The notes beneath the pieces were generated by a model. That model ran no database searches and had not been told where the DNA came from. It saw only the letters and a list, made by a program, of their open reading frames with translations. A DNA stretch of 64,000 nt from Comamonas piscis (GTDB lineage Bacteria; Pseudomonadota; Gammaproteobacteria; Burkholderiales; Burkholderiaceae_C): contig NZ_CP058554.1 of assembly GCF_014109725.1 (NCBI RefSeq), forward strand, positions 3,286,001 to 3,350,000, given 5' to 3'. A program made the position numbers and the translations under genes. The first letter of the stretch is position 1; each line of letters starts with the position of its first letter. Shown here one piece after another: positions 9,101-16,615 of this stretch.

Positions 9101-9289
9101 ATGGTGCCCCTGGCCTTTGCGATGAGCGAAGGCGCCGAACAGCGCGCGCCGCTGGGCCAGGCGGTCATTGGCGGGGTGGTCACCTCGTCGCTGTTGACCT
9201 TGGTGGTGGTGCCCGTTGTCTACTGCTACCTCGATGATTTTGCGAAATGGGCCGCCCAAAAGTGGCGGCGCCCCGCTATGGAACCCTAA
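6125..9289 (+). CDS. RND-family multidrug efflux pump
   Basis: 1054-residue resistance-nodulation-division antiporter, the normal size for the AcrB/MexB/MdtB superfamily. It shows helix 1 (FTRLSLNNPVLATMMMAALVVLG), a first large periplasmic loop starting RLKVDQFPNIDFPVVVI, TM4 with the proton-relay pair LIDDAIVV, an internal duplication after about residue 520, and a last helix block ending VVTSSLLTLVVVPVVYCYLDDF. It uses proton motive force to export hydrophobic compounds. Substrates are unknown; the MdtB/OqxB-like style suggests drugs or biocides. A TolC-type channel lies 1.2 kb downstream. Long frames on the opposite strand are shadows. Confidence 0.94.
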   Translation: MWFTRLSLNNPVLATMMMAALVVLGLFSLQRLKVDQFPNIDFPVVVITVDYPGAAPEIVESEVTKKIEEAVNAVAGISALTSRSYEGTAVIIMEFQISVDGRRAAEDVREKIAAVRPLLRDEVKDPRVIRFDPADAAVWSLALLPDPSRGTPPSAIAMTSWADQVLKKRLENVRGVGAVNLVGGTPREINVYLNPQQMEALSISASEVADAVRRENQDLPLGSVRSRDQDRLVQIDSRMKRPEDFNQIIVARRNGAPIYLHQVARVQDGAQELKNLALYNGGRTLLLSIQKTQEENTIEVVDGLRRAAAEITPELPPGLRLEPIADASRPIRVAVDNVRETLVEGAVLTVLIVFLFLRSWRSTVITGLTLPISIIGTFFFMYAFGFTINMVTLMALSLCVGLLIDDAIVVRENIVRHLQMGKSAYRAALEGTQEIGLAVLATTLSIVAVFLPIGFMGGIIGKFFHEFGLTIVVAVLLSMFVSFTLDPMLSSVWHDPSVHKGGKPASNRFARALDRALAGFEAATEQLSAGYQRLLAWALGHRFTSLLVALAIFVLSLLLLPLLGTEFVPRADFSETQIRFNVPVGASVEATEARARQVEEAVRRNPAVRYTLTTINTGNANGKNYASMYVRLVDRSQRSQDVQQISASLRAELNQIAGIQVTHVGLLEAVGGQKQVEFSLQGPDLQELERLARQVSERLRHIPGLVDLDSSVLEREPIVQLQFNRDAASDLGLPMGQVATALRTLVEGDTVGNWRAGDNQTYDVRVRLAPEARENPQMLAQLPLTAMGANGQPHTVRLSQLATLTETTGPNRINRRAMNREVAFNANANQRSAGEVAADIRAVLEQTTFPPGYRYEFAGSTKNMQESFGYALSALALAVIFIYMILASQFRSFLQPLALMTSLPLTLIGVVLTLMMFGTTLSMFSIIGVILLMGLVTKNAILLVDFAIRARQPHQDDNGQAVPGLPREQALLLAARVRLRPILMTTLAMVFGMVPLAFAMSEGAEQRAPLGQAVIGGVVTSSLLTLVVVPVVYCYLDDFAKWAAQKWRRPAMEP

Positions 9290-9348
9290 GCGGCCTAAAA
9301 TAGGGGGTTTTTTCTTGCCCCACCCCAACAAGCCAACCGGAGTCTGCA

Positions 9349-10062
9349 ATGAGTTTGCCACTGAACATGTCCCCCAGCACGGATGATAAATACCGCGCAG
9401 CACGCTACAACATGGTGGAGCAGCAAGTGCGCCCCTGGAGCTTGGGCGACCAACAGGTGCTGGAACTGATCGGCACCCTGCGCCGTGAAGAGTTCGTGCC
9501 CGATGGCCTGCAGGACATGGCATTCATGGACATCCAGCTGCCTTTGCTGGGCGATGACGGCGAAGTCGCCATCGCCAACGGCCACTGCATGCTGCCTCCA
9601 CGCGTCGAAGCACGCGTGCTGCAGGATCTGAAGCTCCAGCCTCATGAAAATGTGCTGGAAATTGGCACCGGCTCGGGCTATATGGCCGCGCTGATGTCGC
9701 GCCTGGCCAAGCAGGTGACCTCGCTCGAGATCGAGCCTGCGCTGGTCGAGCTGGCCCGCGCCAACCTGCACCGCGCCCAGATCAAGAATGTCGATGTGGT
9801 GCTGGAAGACGGCTCCAACGCCCAGGCCATCGGCGGCAGCTATGACGTGATCGTGCTGAGCGGCTCGGTCTACGAAGTGCCTCCCGCATTGCTCGACAAG
9901 CTCAAAGAAGGCGGTCGCCTGATCGCTTTTGTGGGCAGCGAGCCAATGATGCGCACCACCGTTTACACCCGCACGCAAGGCAAGCTGACGATCAGCCAGC
10001 CTTGGGACACCGTGGTGGCCCGCCTCAAGGGCTTTGCTGAGGCACCCCGCTTCAAGTTCTGA
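9349..10062 (+). CDS. PIMT-like SAM methyltransferase
   Basis: 237-residue Rossmann methyltransferase that matches the protein-L-isoaspartate O-methyltransferase family over its SAM-binding core: VLEIGTGSGYMAALMSRL (about residues 102-119), then SLEIEPALVELARANL. It begins with the PIMT-like segment ARYNMVEQQVRPW and ends with a PIMT-like tail. However, the substrate-binding motif normally reading like ISxPxM(V/H)A is replaced by a segment GHCMLPPRVEAR, so genuine isoaspartyl repair activity is uncertain. It sits immediately upstream of a rhodanese and TolC, an arrangement I recall from other Burkholderiales. Cytoplasmic. Confidence 0.8.
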   Translation: MSLPLNMSPSTDDKYRAARYNMVEQQVRPWSLGDQQVLELIGTLRREEFVPDGLQDMAFMDIQLPLLGDDGEVAIANGHCMLPPRVEARVLQDLKLQPHENVLEIGTGSGYMAALMSRLAKQVTSLEIEPALVELARANLHRAQIKNVDVVLEDGSNAQAIGGSYDVIVLSGSVYEVPPALLDKLKEGGRLIAFVGSEPMMRTTVYTRTQGKLTISQPWDTVVARLKGFAEAPRFKF

Positions 10063-10115
10063 TGACCCCCGCAGCGTGGCGGCCTAAGGGCCAGCTGCGC
10101 TGCAGAAAGTGATGT

Positions 10116-10451
10116 ATGGAGCAAATCCGCCCCGCGCAACTCAATGAATGGCTGGCCCTGCATGCGGACCAGAACCCTTTGGTACTGGATGTGCGTGAGC
10201 CCTGGGAGCTGCAGACCGCCTCGGTCAAGGCCGAGGGCTTTGAGCTGCTGAACATTCCCATGCAGCAGATCCCTGCGTCGCTGAATCTGCTCGACGAAGA
10301 CCGCCCTATCGCCTGCCTCTGCCACCACGGCATGCGCAGCATGCAGGTCGCCGTCTTCCTGGAGCGCCAGGGCTACACCCAGGTCAGCAACCTGACGGGC
10401 GGCATCGACCTCTGGACGGCCGAGCGCGACCCCTCGGTGCCACGCTACTAA
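10116..10451 (+). CDS. Single-domain rhodanese-like protein
   Basis: 111-residue rhodanese domain. It contains the CDC25-like strand LVLDVREPWELQ and the active-site loop CHHGMRS, in which the cysteine would carry the persulfide, followed by a GGIDLW segment common to GlpE-like proteins. No signal peptide, so probably a cytoplasmic sulfur carrier or thiosulfate sulfurtransferase. It lies between the PIMT-like gene and the outer-membrane channel on the same strand, with 53 and 76 bases of spacing, so it is likely in the same transcription unit. Its role there is unknown. Confidence 0.85.
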   Translation: MEQIRPAQLNEWLALHADQNPLVLDVREPWELQTASVKAEGFELLNIPMQQIPASLNLLDEDRPIACLCHHGMRSMQVAVFLERQGYTQVSNLTGGIDLWTAERDPSVPRY

Positions 10452-10527
10452 GTCTTTGGCAAAGCCGCTGCCTGGCGGCTGCGGCACCCGCCGCTAGCCC
10501 CTCCCTCTCACCACCACCTACTGCACC

Positions 10528-11970
10528 ATGCGCCACGCCCCTGCCCTGCCTCGTTTGAGAACATCCTGCGCCGCTGCCGCAGTGGCGCTGCTGGGGGTGG
10601 CGGCGCTGCCGGCCCAGGCCCAGAGCCTTATGCAAATGGTGGAGCAAGCCAGTGGCTATGACGCGCAGTGGCAGTCGGCCCGCGCCAACCTGGATGCCGC
10701 CATCTCCCGGGGCGAGCAGGCACGCGCCGGCTTGCTGCCGCAGGTGGGGCTGCAGGCCCAGTCGCAGTACAGCCACACGGCCATCAGCAACCCGGAGCTG
10801 CGGCTGAACGGCCCCAACCACCAGATCGGCATCACGGCCAGCCAGCCGCTCTACCGCCCGGCCAACCGCATCGCGTTGGAACAAGGCCGACTGGGCGGCG
10901 ATATCGCCCGGCTGCAGCTCGATGCTGCCAGCCAGGATTTGCTGGTGCGCGTAGCACAGGCCTATTTTGATGTGCTGGCCGCACAGGACAGCACCGTCTT
11001 TGTCAGCGCCCAAAAAGCGGCGGTGCAAGAGCAGCTCGCAGCGGCCAGGCGCAACTTTGATGTGGGCACCGCCACCATCACCGATTCGCGCGAGGCCGAG
11101 GCCCGCTTTGACCTGGTGCGCGCGCAAGAGATTGCGGCCGACAATGACCTCACCGTCAAGCGCCTGGCGCTGGACAATACCGTGGGCAGCCCTGGCAACA
11201 AGCCCTGGCCGCTGAAGCAACCAGTGCTGCTGCCCGCCACCACGCCTGACAATGTATTGATGTGGGTGGACCAGGCCCAGAGCGAACAACCCCAGATCCG
11301 CATCGCCCAGCTGGCCACCGACAATGCCCGACTGGACACCAAGAAGGCCGAAACCGGCCACCTGCCCACCGTCGACCTGCAGGCCACCGTGGGCCGCCAG
11401 CTCTACCCCAAGGGCAGTATCACCATGCCCACCAACGGCTACAACGCCAACCAGGCCACCGTGGGTGTGGTGCTGAATGTGCCGCTGTTTGCCGGCTTTT
11501 CGGTGCAGAACCGGGTCAAGGAAACCCTGGCGCTGGAGACCAAGGCCGAGGCCGATCTGGACAATGCCCGCCGGACGGTCGCGCAAAACGTGCGCAGCGC
11601 GTTTTTTGGTCTGCAGTCCAGTGCCAGCCAGGTCAAGGCGCTAGAGGCGGCCGAGGCATCCAGCCAGCTCGCGCTCGATGCCAATCTGACGGGCTACCAA
11701 GTGGGTGTGCGCATCAATATCGATGTGCTCAATGCCCAAAGCCAGCTCTACCAGACCAAGCGCGACCTGGCGCTGGCACGCTACAACAGCTTGCTGGGCC
11801 AGCTCAAGCTCAAGCAGGCAGCCGGCACCCTGACCTTGAACGATATCGCGGTGCTGGACCGCAGCATGCTGGCCAGTGATGCGCCTGCGCTGGCGATCCC
11901 GGCCAACCCCACGGCCCCGGTGGCGACCCCTGCTGCGGCAACGCCGCCTGCGACCGCCGCACCACGCTAA
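10528..11970 (+). CDS. tolC: TolC-family outer-membrane channel
   Basis: 480-residue type I secretion/efflux outer-membrane channel. A signal peptide ends at LPAQAQ, followed by two OEP repeats. Diagnostic segments are QPLYRPANRIALEQG in repeat 1, GTATITDSREAEARFD for the helical hairpin, and QVGVRINIDVLNAQSQLYQTKRDL in repeat 2, which matches the classic TolC VG.RT..DVL.AQ pattern. A low-complexity Ala/Pro/Thr tail ends the protein. It may serve as exit duct for the RND adaptor-pump pair 1.2 kb upstream as well as type I secretion systems elsewhere. A regulator or promoter of its own is not evident. Confidence 0.91.
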   Translation: MRHAPALPRLRTSCAAAAVALLGVAALPAQAQSLMQMVEQASGYDAQWQSARANLDAAISRGEQARAGLLPQVGLQAQSQYSHTAISNPELRLNGPNHQIGITASQPLYRPANRIALEQGRLGGDIARLQLDAASQDLLVRVAQAYFDVLAAQDSTVFVSAQKAAVQEQLAAARRNFDVGTATITDSREAEARFDLVRAQEIAADNDLTVKRLALDNTVGSPGNKPWPLKQPVLLPATTPDNVLMWVDQAQSEQPQIRIAQLATDNARLDTKKAETGHLPTVDLQATVGRQLYPKGSITMPTNGYNANQATVGVVLNVPLFAGFSVQNRVKETLALETKAEADLDNARRTVAQNVRSAFFGLQSSASQVKALEAAEASSQLALDANLTGYQVGVRINIDVLNAQSQLYQTKRDLALARYNSLLGQLKLKQAAGTLTLNDIAVLDRSMLASDAPALAIPANPTAPVATPAAATPPATAAPR

Positions 11971-12102
11971 GACACTGTCCAGGGGGCGCCCGACCGCCCA
12001 CTCGCCTTGGGCGTGCCGGCCAGCAAGCATTACTCGCCGCGCCGCATCAAGCGTCGGGATGCACACGGCGCATGCCGACAGGCTCCCTACATTCCAGACA
12101 AC

Positions 12103-12135
12103 AAAAAACCTCTTGAACAGACTATTCAAGAGGTT
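12103..12135 (-). terminator. Intrinsic terminator of the tRNA-Val cluster
   Basis: Perfect 11-bp stem (AACCTCTTGAA / TTCAAGAGGTT) with a 7-base loop, followed on the minus strand by a run of six T. It lies just past the 3' end of the last tRNA gene. Confidence 0.85.
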
Positions 12136-12142
12136 GCTTGTT

Positions 12143-12217
12143 TGGTGGGTGATACATGGATCGAACATGTGACCCCTGCCGTGTGAAGGCAGTGCTCTAC
12201 CGCTGAGCTAATCACCC
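12143..12217 (-). tRNA. tRNA-Val(CAC), copy 3 in transcription order
   Basis: 75-nt tRNA with encoded CCA. The acceptor stem is GGGTGAT/ATCACCC, the D-arm GCTC...GAGC, the anticodon stem CTGCC/GGCAG with loop TTCACAC (anticodon CAC, reading GUG), and the T-arm ACATG/CATGT with loop TTCGATC. Identical to the two copies at higher coordinates and followed by the terminator. Confidence 0.93.
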
Positions 12218-12251
12218 CAGGCCTGCCCGAAAGCACGCCAAAACTAAATTG

Positions 12252-12326
12252 TGGTGGGTGATACATGGATCGAACATGTGACCCCTGCCGTGTGAAGGCA
12301 GTGCTCTACCGCTGAGCTAATCACCC
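12252..12326 (-). tRNA. tRNA-Val(CAC), middle copy
   Basis: 75-nt tRNA identical in sequence to the flanking copies, with anticodon CAC and encoded CCA end. It is separated from the neighbours by 34 and 37 bases; the two spacers share a GCCCGAAAGCAC stretch, so the duplication unit included flanking DNA. Confidence 0.93.
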
Positions 12327-12363
12327 CAAGCATGCCCGAAAGCACACTGCAACGACGAAAAAT

Positions 12364-12438
12364 TGGTGGGTGATACATGGATCGAACATGTGACCCCTGC
12401 CGTGTGAAGGCAGTGCTCTACCGCTGAGCTAATCACCC
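12364..12438 (-). tRNA. tRNA-Val(CAC), first copy in transcription order
   Basis: 75-nt tRNA identical to the other two, with anticodon CAC in loop TTCACAC and encoded CCA. It is the promoter-proximal gene of a three-gene minus-strand cluster lying just downstream of dnaQ. Confidence 0.93.
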
Positions 12439-12496
12439 TAAATGACTCGTCGTCAAGCCCTCTATTATGACAGCAAATTATTGCGAGTCGCTAAGT

Positions 12497-13213
12497 TCAG
12501 GCTAATTTTCTCCAAATAGTTTTGCCGCCACTCGATTTGTCCATTTGCGTCAGCACGTCGTCGTGTGCCGCCAGCTCGGCATCCGAAGCCAGGATCACCG
12601 GCAGATCAAACTGCGAAAAATCGATCTTCTTGACCAGAGCAGCAGACGCAGACTTGGAACCGGAAGAATGGGCATCCGAGGACAGCAACTGCTCCTGGCC
12701 GCGTGTCATGTTGATGTAGACATCGGCCAGCAACTCGGCATCCAGCAAGGCGCCGTGCAGATCGCGGCCGGAGTTGTCGACCTCCAGGCGGTCACACAGC
12801 GCATCGAGCGAGTTGCGCTTGCCGGGGAAGATATCCCTGGCCATCAACAAGCTGTCAATCACGCCGCTGACCATGCTGGTCAATGACGGCATGCCCACCC
12901 GCTCGAACTCTTTGTTCAAAAAGCCCATGTCGAAGGGCGCGTTGTGGATGATCAGCTCCGCGCCTTCCAGGTAGGCCCGGATCTCTTCGGCCTTCTCATG
13001 AAAACGGGGCTTGTCGGCCAGAAACTCGGTCGTAATGCCGTGGACACGCAGCGCATCTTCATGGCTGTCTCGGTCCGCGTTGAAGTAGAGGTGCAAATTG
13101 CGGCCGGTCAGCTTGCGGTTGAGCAGCTCTACACAACCCAGCTCGATCACCCGGTCGCCATCGACCGCCGACAGACCTGTGGTTTCCGTATCCAGAACAA
13201 TTTGGCGCGACAT
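12497..13213 (-). CDS. dnaQ: DNA polymerase III epsilon subunit (proofreading exonuclease)
   Basis: 238-residue DEDDh 3'-5' exonuclease. Exo I is IVLDTETTGL at the N-terminus, Exo II HNAPFDMGFLNKEF near residue 97, and Exo III HGALLDAELLADVY near 155-168 with the catalytic histidine and aspartate. A C-terminal extension after about residue 180 probably carries the alpha-subunit tether. In the holoenzyme it proofreads replication. It follows fdx on the same strand with a 73-base gap, so read-through from the isc operon is possible but it probably has its own promoter. The tRNA-Val cluster follows. Confidence 0.94.
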   Translation of the reverse strand: MSRQIVLDTETTGLSAVDGDRVIELGCVELLNRKLTGRNLHLYFNADRDSHEDALRVHGITTEFLADKPRFHEKAEEIRAYLEGAELIIHNAPFDMGFLNKEFERVGMPSLTSMVSGVIDSLLMARDIFPGKRNSLDALCDRLEVDNSGRDLHGALLDAELLADVYINMTRGQEQLLSSDAHSSGSKSASAALVKKIDFSQFDLPVILASDAELAAHDDVLTQMDKSSGGKTIWRKLA

Positions 13214-13286
13214 CTACAACTTCCTCGACTCAAAACACCGATTCTAAAAGCCCAGCCGGCACTGCGCGCAAAGCGCAGCCCTGCGG

Positions 13287-13625
13287 TCAGTGGTTTTCCT
13301 TGGCGTGGTTGATCGAGTACTTGGGGATCTCTACCGTCACATCGTCGCGCTCGACGATCGCCTGGCAGGACAGGCGCGACTGCGGCTCCAGGCCCCAGGC
13401 GCGGTCCAGCAGATCGTCCTCTTCTTCTTCGGAAGGGGCCATGGAATCAAAGCCCTGGCGCACGATCACGTGGCAGGTGGTGCAAGCACGGCTCATGTCA
13501 CAGGCGTGCTCGATGTTGATGCCGTTGTCCAGCAGCGCTTCGCAGATCGAGGTGCCAGTAGGCGCGGTGATCTCGGCGCCGTTGGGACAGTACTCGGCAT
13601 GGGGCAGGATTTTGATGATGGGCAT
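13287..13625 (-). CDS. fdx: ISC-type [2Fe-2S] ferredoxin
   Basis: 112-residue adrenodoxin-type ferredoxin of the isc operon. It donates electrons during iron-sulfur cluster assembly on IscU. Cluster ligands are in ACDMSRACTTC (three cysteines) and the distal LSCQ. Acidic segment EEEEDDLLD is typical. It is the last isc gene, 28 bases after hscA, and is followed by dnaQ. Confidence 0.95.
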   Translation of the reverse strand: MPIIKILPHAEYCPNGAEITAPTGTSICEALLDNGINIEHACDMSRACTTCHVIVRQGFDSMAPSEEEEDDLLDRAWGLEPQSRLSCQAIVERDDVTVEIPKYSINHAKENH

Positions 13626-13653
13626 GGGAGCGACGTTTTTCTTCTGTTGTCGG

Positions 13654-15519
13654 TTAAATGGATTGCACGTTCTTGCCGGCCAGGGCCTGGCGGATGCCGC
13701 GGTTCATGCGCTCGGCTGCAAAGCCCTCGGTGCCCTTGGCCAGGGCATCGGTGCGCGCCTCGATATCGGCTGCGCTGTCGCTGCTGGCCAAGGCCTGGCG
13801 CAGCTGGTCCATCAAGGCATCCACCTGGCTGCGCTCAGCGGGTGCCAGCAGGTCGCCATCGGCGTCCAGCGCGCTTTGGGTGGCGATCAGCAGGCGGTCA
13901 CCATCCACGCGGGCCTCCACCAGCGCGCGGGCCTGCATATCGGCCTGGGCGGTACTGAAGCTGTCGCGCAGCATATGGGCGATCTGGTCGTCCGACAGGC
14001 CATATGAGGGCTTGACGTCGATACGGGCCTCCACGCCACTCACCTGCTCTTGCGCGCCGACGCTGAGCAGGCCATCGGCGTCCACGGTGAAGGACACGCG
14101 GATACGCGCTGCGCCGGCCGCCATCGGCGGAATGCCGCGCAGCTCAAAACGCGCCAGGCTGCGGCAATCGGAAACCAGATCCCGCTCGCCTTGCACCACA
14201 TGGATCGCCAAGGCCGTCTGGCCATCTTTGTAGGTGGTGAAATCCTGGCCACGCGCGGTGGGAATCGTTTCATTGCGGCTGACAATGCGCTCGACCAGGC
14301 CGCCCATGGTCTCGATACCCAGCGACAGCGGGATCACATCGAGCAGCAGCAGATCACCACTGGCGTCATTGCCGGCCAGCTGGTTGGCCTGGATGGAGGC
14401 ACCCAGGGCCACGACTTCATCGGGGTTCAGGTTGGTCAGCGGCGGCTTGCCAAAAAATTCGCCAACTGCCGTCTGCACCTGGGGCATGCGGGTCGAGCCG
14501 CCCACCATCACCACGCCTTGCACCTCGTCCTTGGTCAGCTGGGCATCGGCCAAGGCGCGGCGCACGGCGGACAGGGTACGGGCGGTCAAGGCCTGCGTGG
14601 CGGCATCAAAATCAGCACGACTCAGATCGAACGCAATCGCCTGGCCGGACAGCTGGGCAGAGAAAGTCACAGTCTCGGCATTGGTCAACGCCTCTTTCGC
14701 AGCCTTGGCGGCCAAGCGCAACAGGGCCTTGTCTTGCGCGGTCTGCACCGAGCCACCCGTCTTGTCCAACACCCACTGGCCCAGCGCGGCATCGTAGTCA
14801 TCACCACCCAGGGCGGAATCGCCGCCGGTGGCAATCACCTCAAACACACCCCTTGCCAAGCGCAGCACGGAGATATCGAAGGTGCCGCCGCCCAGGTCGT
14901 AGACCGCGTAAATGCCCTCCGAGGCATTGTCCAGGCCATAGGCAATCGCAGCGGCAGTGGGCTCGTTGATCAGGCGCAGCAGCTTGATGCCGGCCAACTG
15001 TGCTGCATCCTTGGTGGCCTGGCGCTGCGCATCGTCAAAGTACGCTGGCACGGTGATCACCGCGCCGTACAGGTCGTTGTCGAACGTGTCTTCGGCGCGG
15101 TAGCGCAAGGTGGCCAGAATCTCGGCGCTGATCTCTACCGGTGTCTTGAGGCCAGCCACCGTGTTGATGGCCACCATGCCACTGCCTTCGGGCTGCACCA
15201 GCGCATAAGCCAGCTGCTCGGGCGCCTGGATGTCGCTGAGCGCGCGGCCCATCAAGCGCTTGGCAGAGGCAATGGTATTGGCGGCATCGACGCCGGGATG
15301 GGCCAGCGCAGCCTCACCAATATCGCGCTTGCCATTGGCGTGGTAATGCACCACCGATGGCAACAGCACCCGGCCTGCGTCATCCGGCAGGCATTCGGCC
15401 ACGCCATTGCGCACGGCCGCCACCAAGGAATGGGTGGTACCCAGATCAATACCCACCGCAATGCGGCGCTGGTGCGGATCGGGGGATTGGCCGGGTTCTG
15501 AAATTTGGAGCAATGCCAT
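13654..15519 (-). CDS. hscA: Fe-S assembly chaperone HscA
   Basis: 621-residue specialised Hsp70 that, with HscB, releases clusters from IscU. Visible marks are the ATPase start VGIDLGTTHSLVA, the phosphate loop YDLGGGTFDISVLRL, the second nucleotide motif VMVGGSTRMP, the linker DVIPLSLGIETMGG, and a substrate-binding domain. ATG at 15519 is chosen because the DLGTT block starts at the usual distance. It is separated from hscB by 133 bases that hold a strong hairpin, longer than the other isc spacings. Confidence 0.95.
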   Translation of the reverse strand: MALLQISEPGQSPDPHQRRIAVGIDLGTTHSLVAAVRNGVAECLPDDAGRVLLPSVVHYHANGKRDIGEAALAHPGVDAANTIASAKRLMGRALSDIQAPEQLAYALVQPEGSGMVAINTVAGLKTPVEISAEILATLRYRAEDTFDNDLYGAVITVPAYFDDAQRQATKDAAQLAGIKLLRLINEPTAAAIAYGLDNASEGIYAVYDLGGGTFDISVLRLARGVFEVIATGGDSALGGDDYDAALGQWVLDKTGGSVQTAQDKALLRLAAKAAKEALTNAETVTFSAQLSGQAIAFDLSRADFDAATQALTARTLSAVRRALADAQLTKDEVQGVVMVGGSTRMPQVQTAVGEFFGKPPLTNLNPDEVVALGASIQANQLAGNDASGDLLLLDVIPLSLGIETMGGLVERIVSRNETIPTARGQDFTTYKDGQTALAIHVVQGERDLVSDCRSLARFELRGIPPMAAGAARIRVSFTVDADGLLSVGAQEQVSGVEARIDVKPSYGLSDDQIAHMLRDSFSTAQADMQARALVEARVDGDRLLIATQSALDADGDLLAPAERSQVDALMDQLRQALASSDSAADIEARTDALAKGTEGFAAERMNRGIRQALAGKNVQSI

Positions 15520-15603
15520 GGATACGGTCTATCTTGTTTTCTATGGCTGGCAGCCCGCGCAAAATGCGCAGGTTTCCATCCAGCGGTCTCAATGGGGGTG
15601 TCG

Positions 15604-15644
15604 CCCAAGCATGCTGTGGCGCCCTGCGGGCGTCCCTGCTTGGG
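15604..15644. repeat. REP-like hairpin between hscB and hscA
   Basis: Outer 8-bp perfect stem CCCAAGCA / TGCTTGGG encloses an inner GCCC-TGC-GGGC hairpin. There is no T-run, so it is not a standard terminator. It could stabilise or segment the isc mRNA, or be a dispersed REP-type repeat; no second copy is visible here. Confidence 0.45.
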
Positions 15645-15652
15645 TCAAAAGC

Positions 15653-16174
15653 CTATTGTCCCAGTTGCTCGCGGCGACGGTCGATGTCACCACTAAATCG
15701 CGCAACAAACATGAGGGCTCTCACCTGCTGCGCCGCCTGCGCATAGTCGCGCTCAACATCCAGCAGCTGCTGGCAGCGCTCCAGCATCGCGCGGCGAGCA
15801 CCCAGCACCTGGTCAGCCAGCGCGTCGATATCGGCTTCTGACTGCGCCTCCTCCAGCGCTTCGCGCCATTCCATCTGCTCCATCAAAAAAGCCGTGGGCA
15901 TGGCGGTGTTGTCTTCGGCGCGGATGGGCGCATCGTGCATCTCGCACAGGTAGGCGGCGCGTTTGAGCGGGTCCTTCAGGCGCTGATAGGCTTCGTTGAT
16001 GCGCACCGACCACTGCATCGCCACGCGCTGGGCTGCAGCGCCTTGCGACGCAAAGCGGTCCGGGTGGGCCTGCTTTTGCAAGGCTTTCCAGTGCTCGGCC
16101 AGTTGCTGAGGGTCTTGGGCAAACTGGGCAGGCACGCCAAAGAGTTCAAAGTCGTTGGATTGCAGATTCATCAT
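15653..16174 (-). CDS. hscB: Fe-S assembly co-chaperone HscB
   Basis: 173-residue J-domain co-chaperone of HscA. The J-domain carries the HPDRF motif (near residue 38) and the IscU-binding C-terminal helical bundle includes FLMEQMEWREALEEA. ATG at 16174 (MMNLQSNDFELFG) or the next codon is the likely start because the protein begins with the family's FELFG segment at the expected distance. No clear ribosome-binding site is present; instead a terminator-like hairpin ends immediately upstream. Same strand and order as in the classic isc operon. Confidence 0.93.
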   Translation of the reverse strand: MMNLQSNDFELFGVPAQFAQDPQQLAEHWKALQKQAHPDRFASQGAAAQRVAMQWSVRINEAYQRLKDPLKRAAYLCEMHDAPIRAEDNTAMPTAFLMEQMEWREALEEAQSEADIDALADQVLGARRAMLERCQQLLDVERDYAQAAQQVRALMFVARFSGDIDRRREQLGQ

Positions 16175-16175
16175 G

Positions 16176-16207
16176 AAAAAACCGCCTGGCAAAAGCACAG
16201 GCGGTTT
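16176..16207 (-). terminator. Terminator-like hairpin abutting hscB
   Basis: Perfect 9-bp stem AACCGCCTG / CAGGCGGTT with a 9-base loop, followed on the minus strand by six T directly in front of the hscB ATG. It has the form of an intrinsic terminator but sits inside the isc operon between iscA and hscB, so it may attenuate rather than end transcription. Confidence 0.6.
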
Positions 16208-16285
16208 GCAGTTTTGGCACAGTGATGCCGACAAACAAGGCCGGGTCCGCCGGATGCGGCAGACCGGGCGCCTGAACCTGAAATG

Positions 16286-16609
16286 TCAGATTCGGAAGCT
16301 CTCGCCACAACCACAACGATCACGCTCATTGGGGTTGTGGAACTTGAAGCCTTCGTTGAGGCCTTCGCGCACAAAGTCCAGCTCGGTGCCGTCGATGTAG
16401 GCCATGCTTTTCGGATCCACCAGCACCTTGACGCCATGGTCTTCAAACACCACGTCTTCAGGCGCTGCCTCGTCCACATACTCCAGCTTGTAGGCCAAGC
16501 CCGAGCAGCCCGTGGTCTTCACGCCCAGCCGCACACCTACGCCATGGCCGCGGCGGGACAAGTAGCGGGTGATGTGGCGCGCAGCCGACTCAGAAAGCTT
16601 GACAGCCAT
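16286..16609 (-). CDS. iscA: A-type Fe-S carrier IscA
   Basis: 107-residue A-type carrier. It has the conserved cysteine in TGCSGLAY (about residue 35) and the C-terminal pair CGCGESF. It delivers [4Fe-4S] clusters or iron in the isc pathway. Start follows the iscU stop by six bases, consistent with one operon. Confidence 0.95.
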   Translation of the reverse strand: MAVKLSESAARHITRYLSRRGHGVGVRLGVKTTGCSGLAYKLEYVDEAAPEDVVFEDHGVKVLVDPKSMAYIDGTELDFVREGLNEGFKFHNPNERDRCGCGESFRI

Positions 16610-16615
16610 GGCGCC

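Noticed and set aside
7226..9523. 765-codon frame opposite the RND pump
   Set aside because: His/Gln/Gly-rich shadow of high-GC codon use; the RND pump is complete.
12143..12438. Tandem direct repeats considered as CRISPR
   Set aside because: The repeats are complete tRNA genes with cloverleaf and CCA, not CRISPR units.
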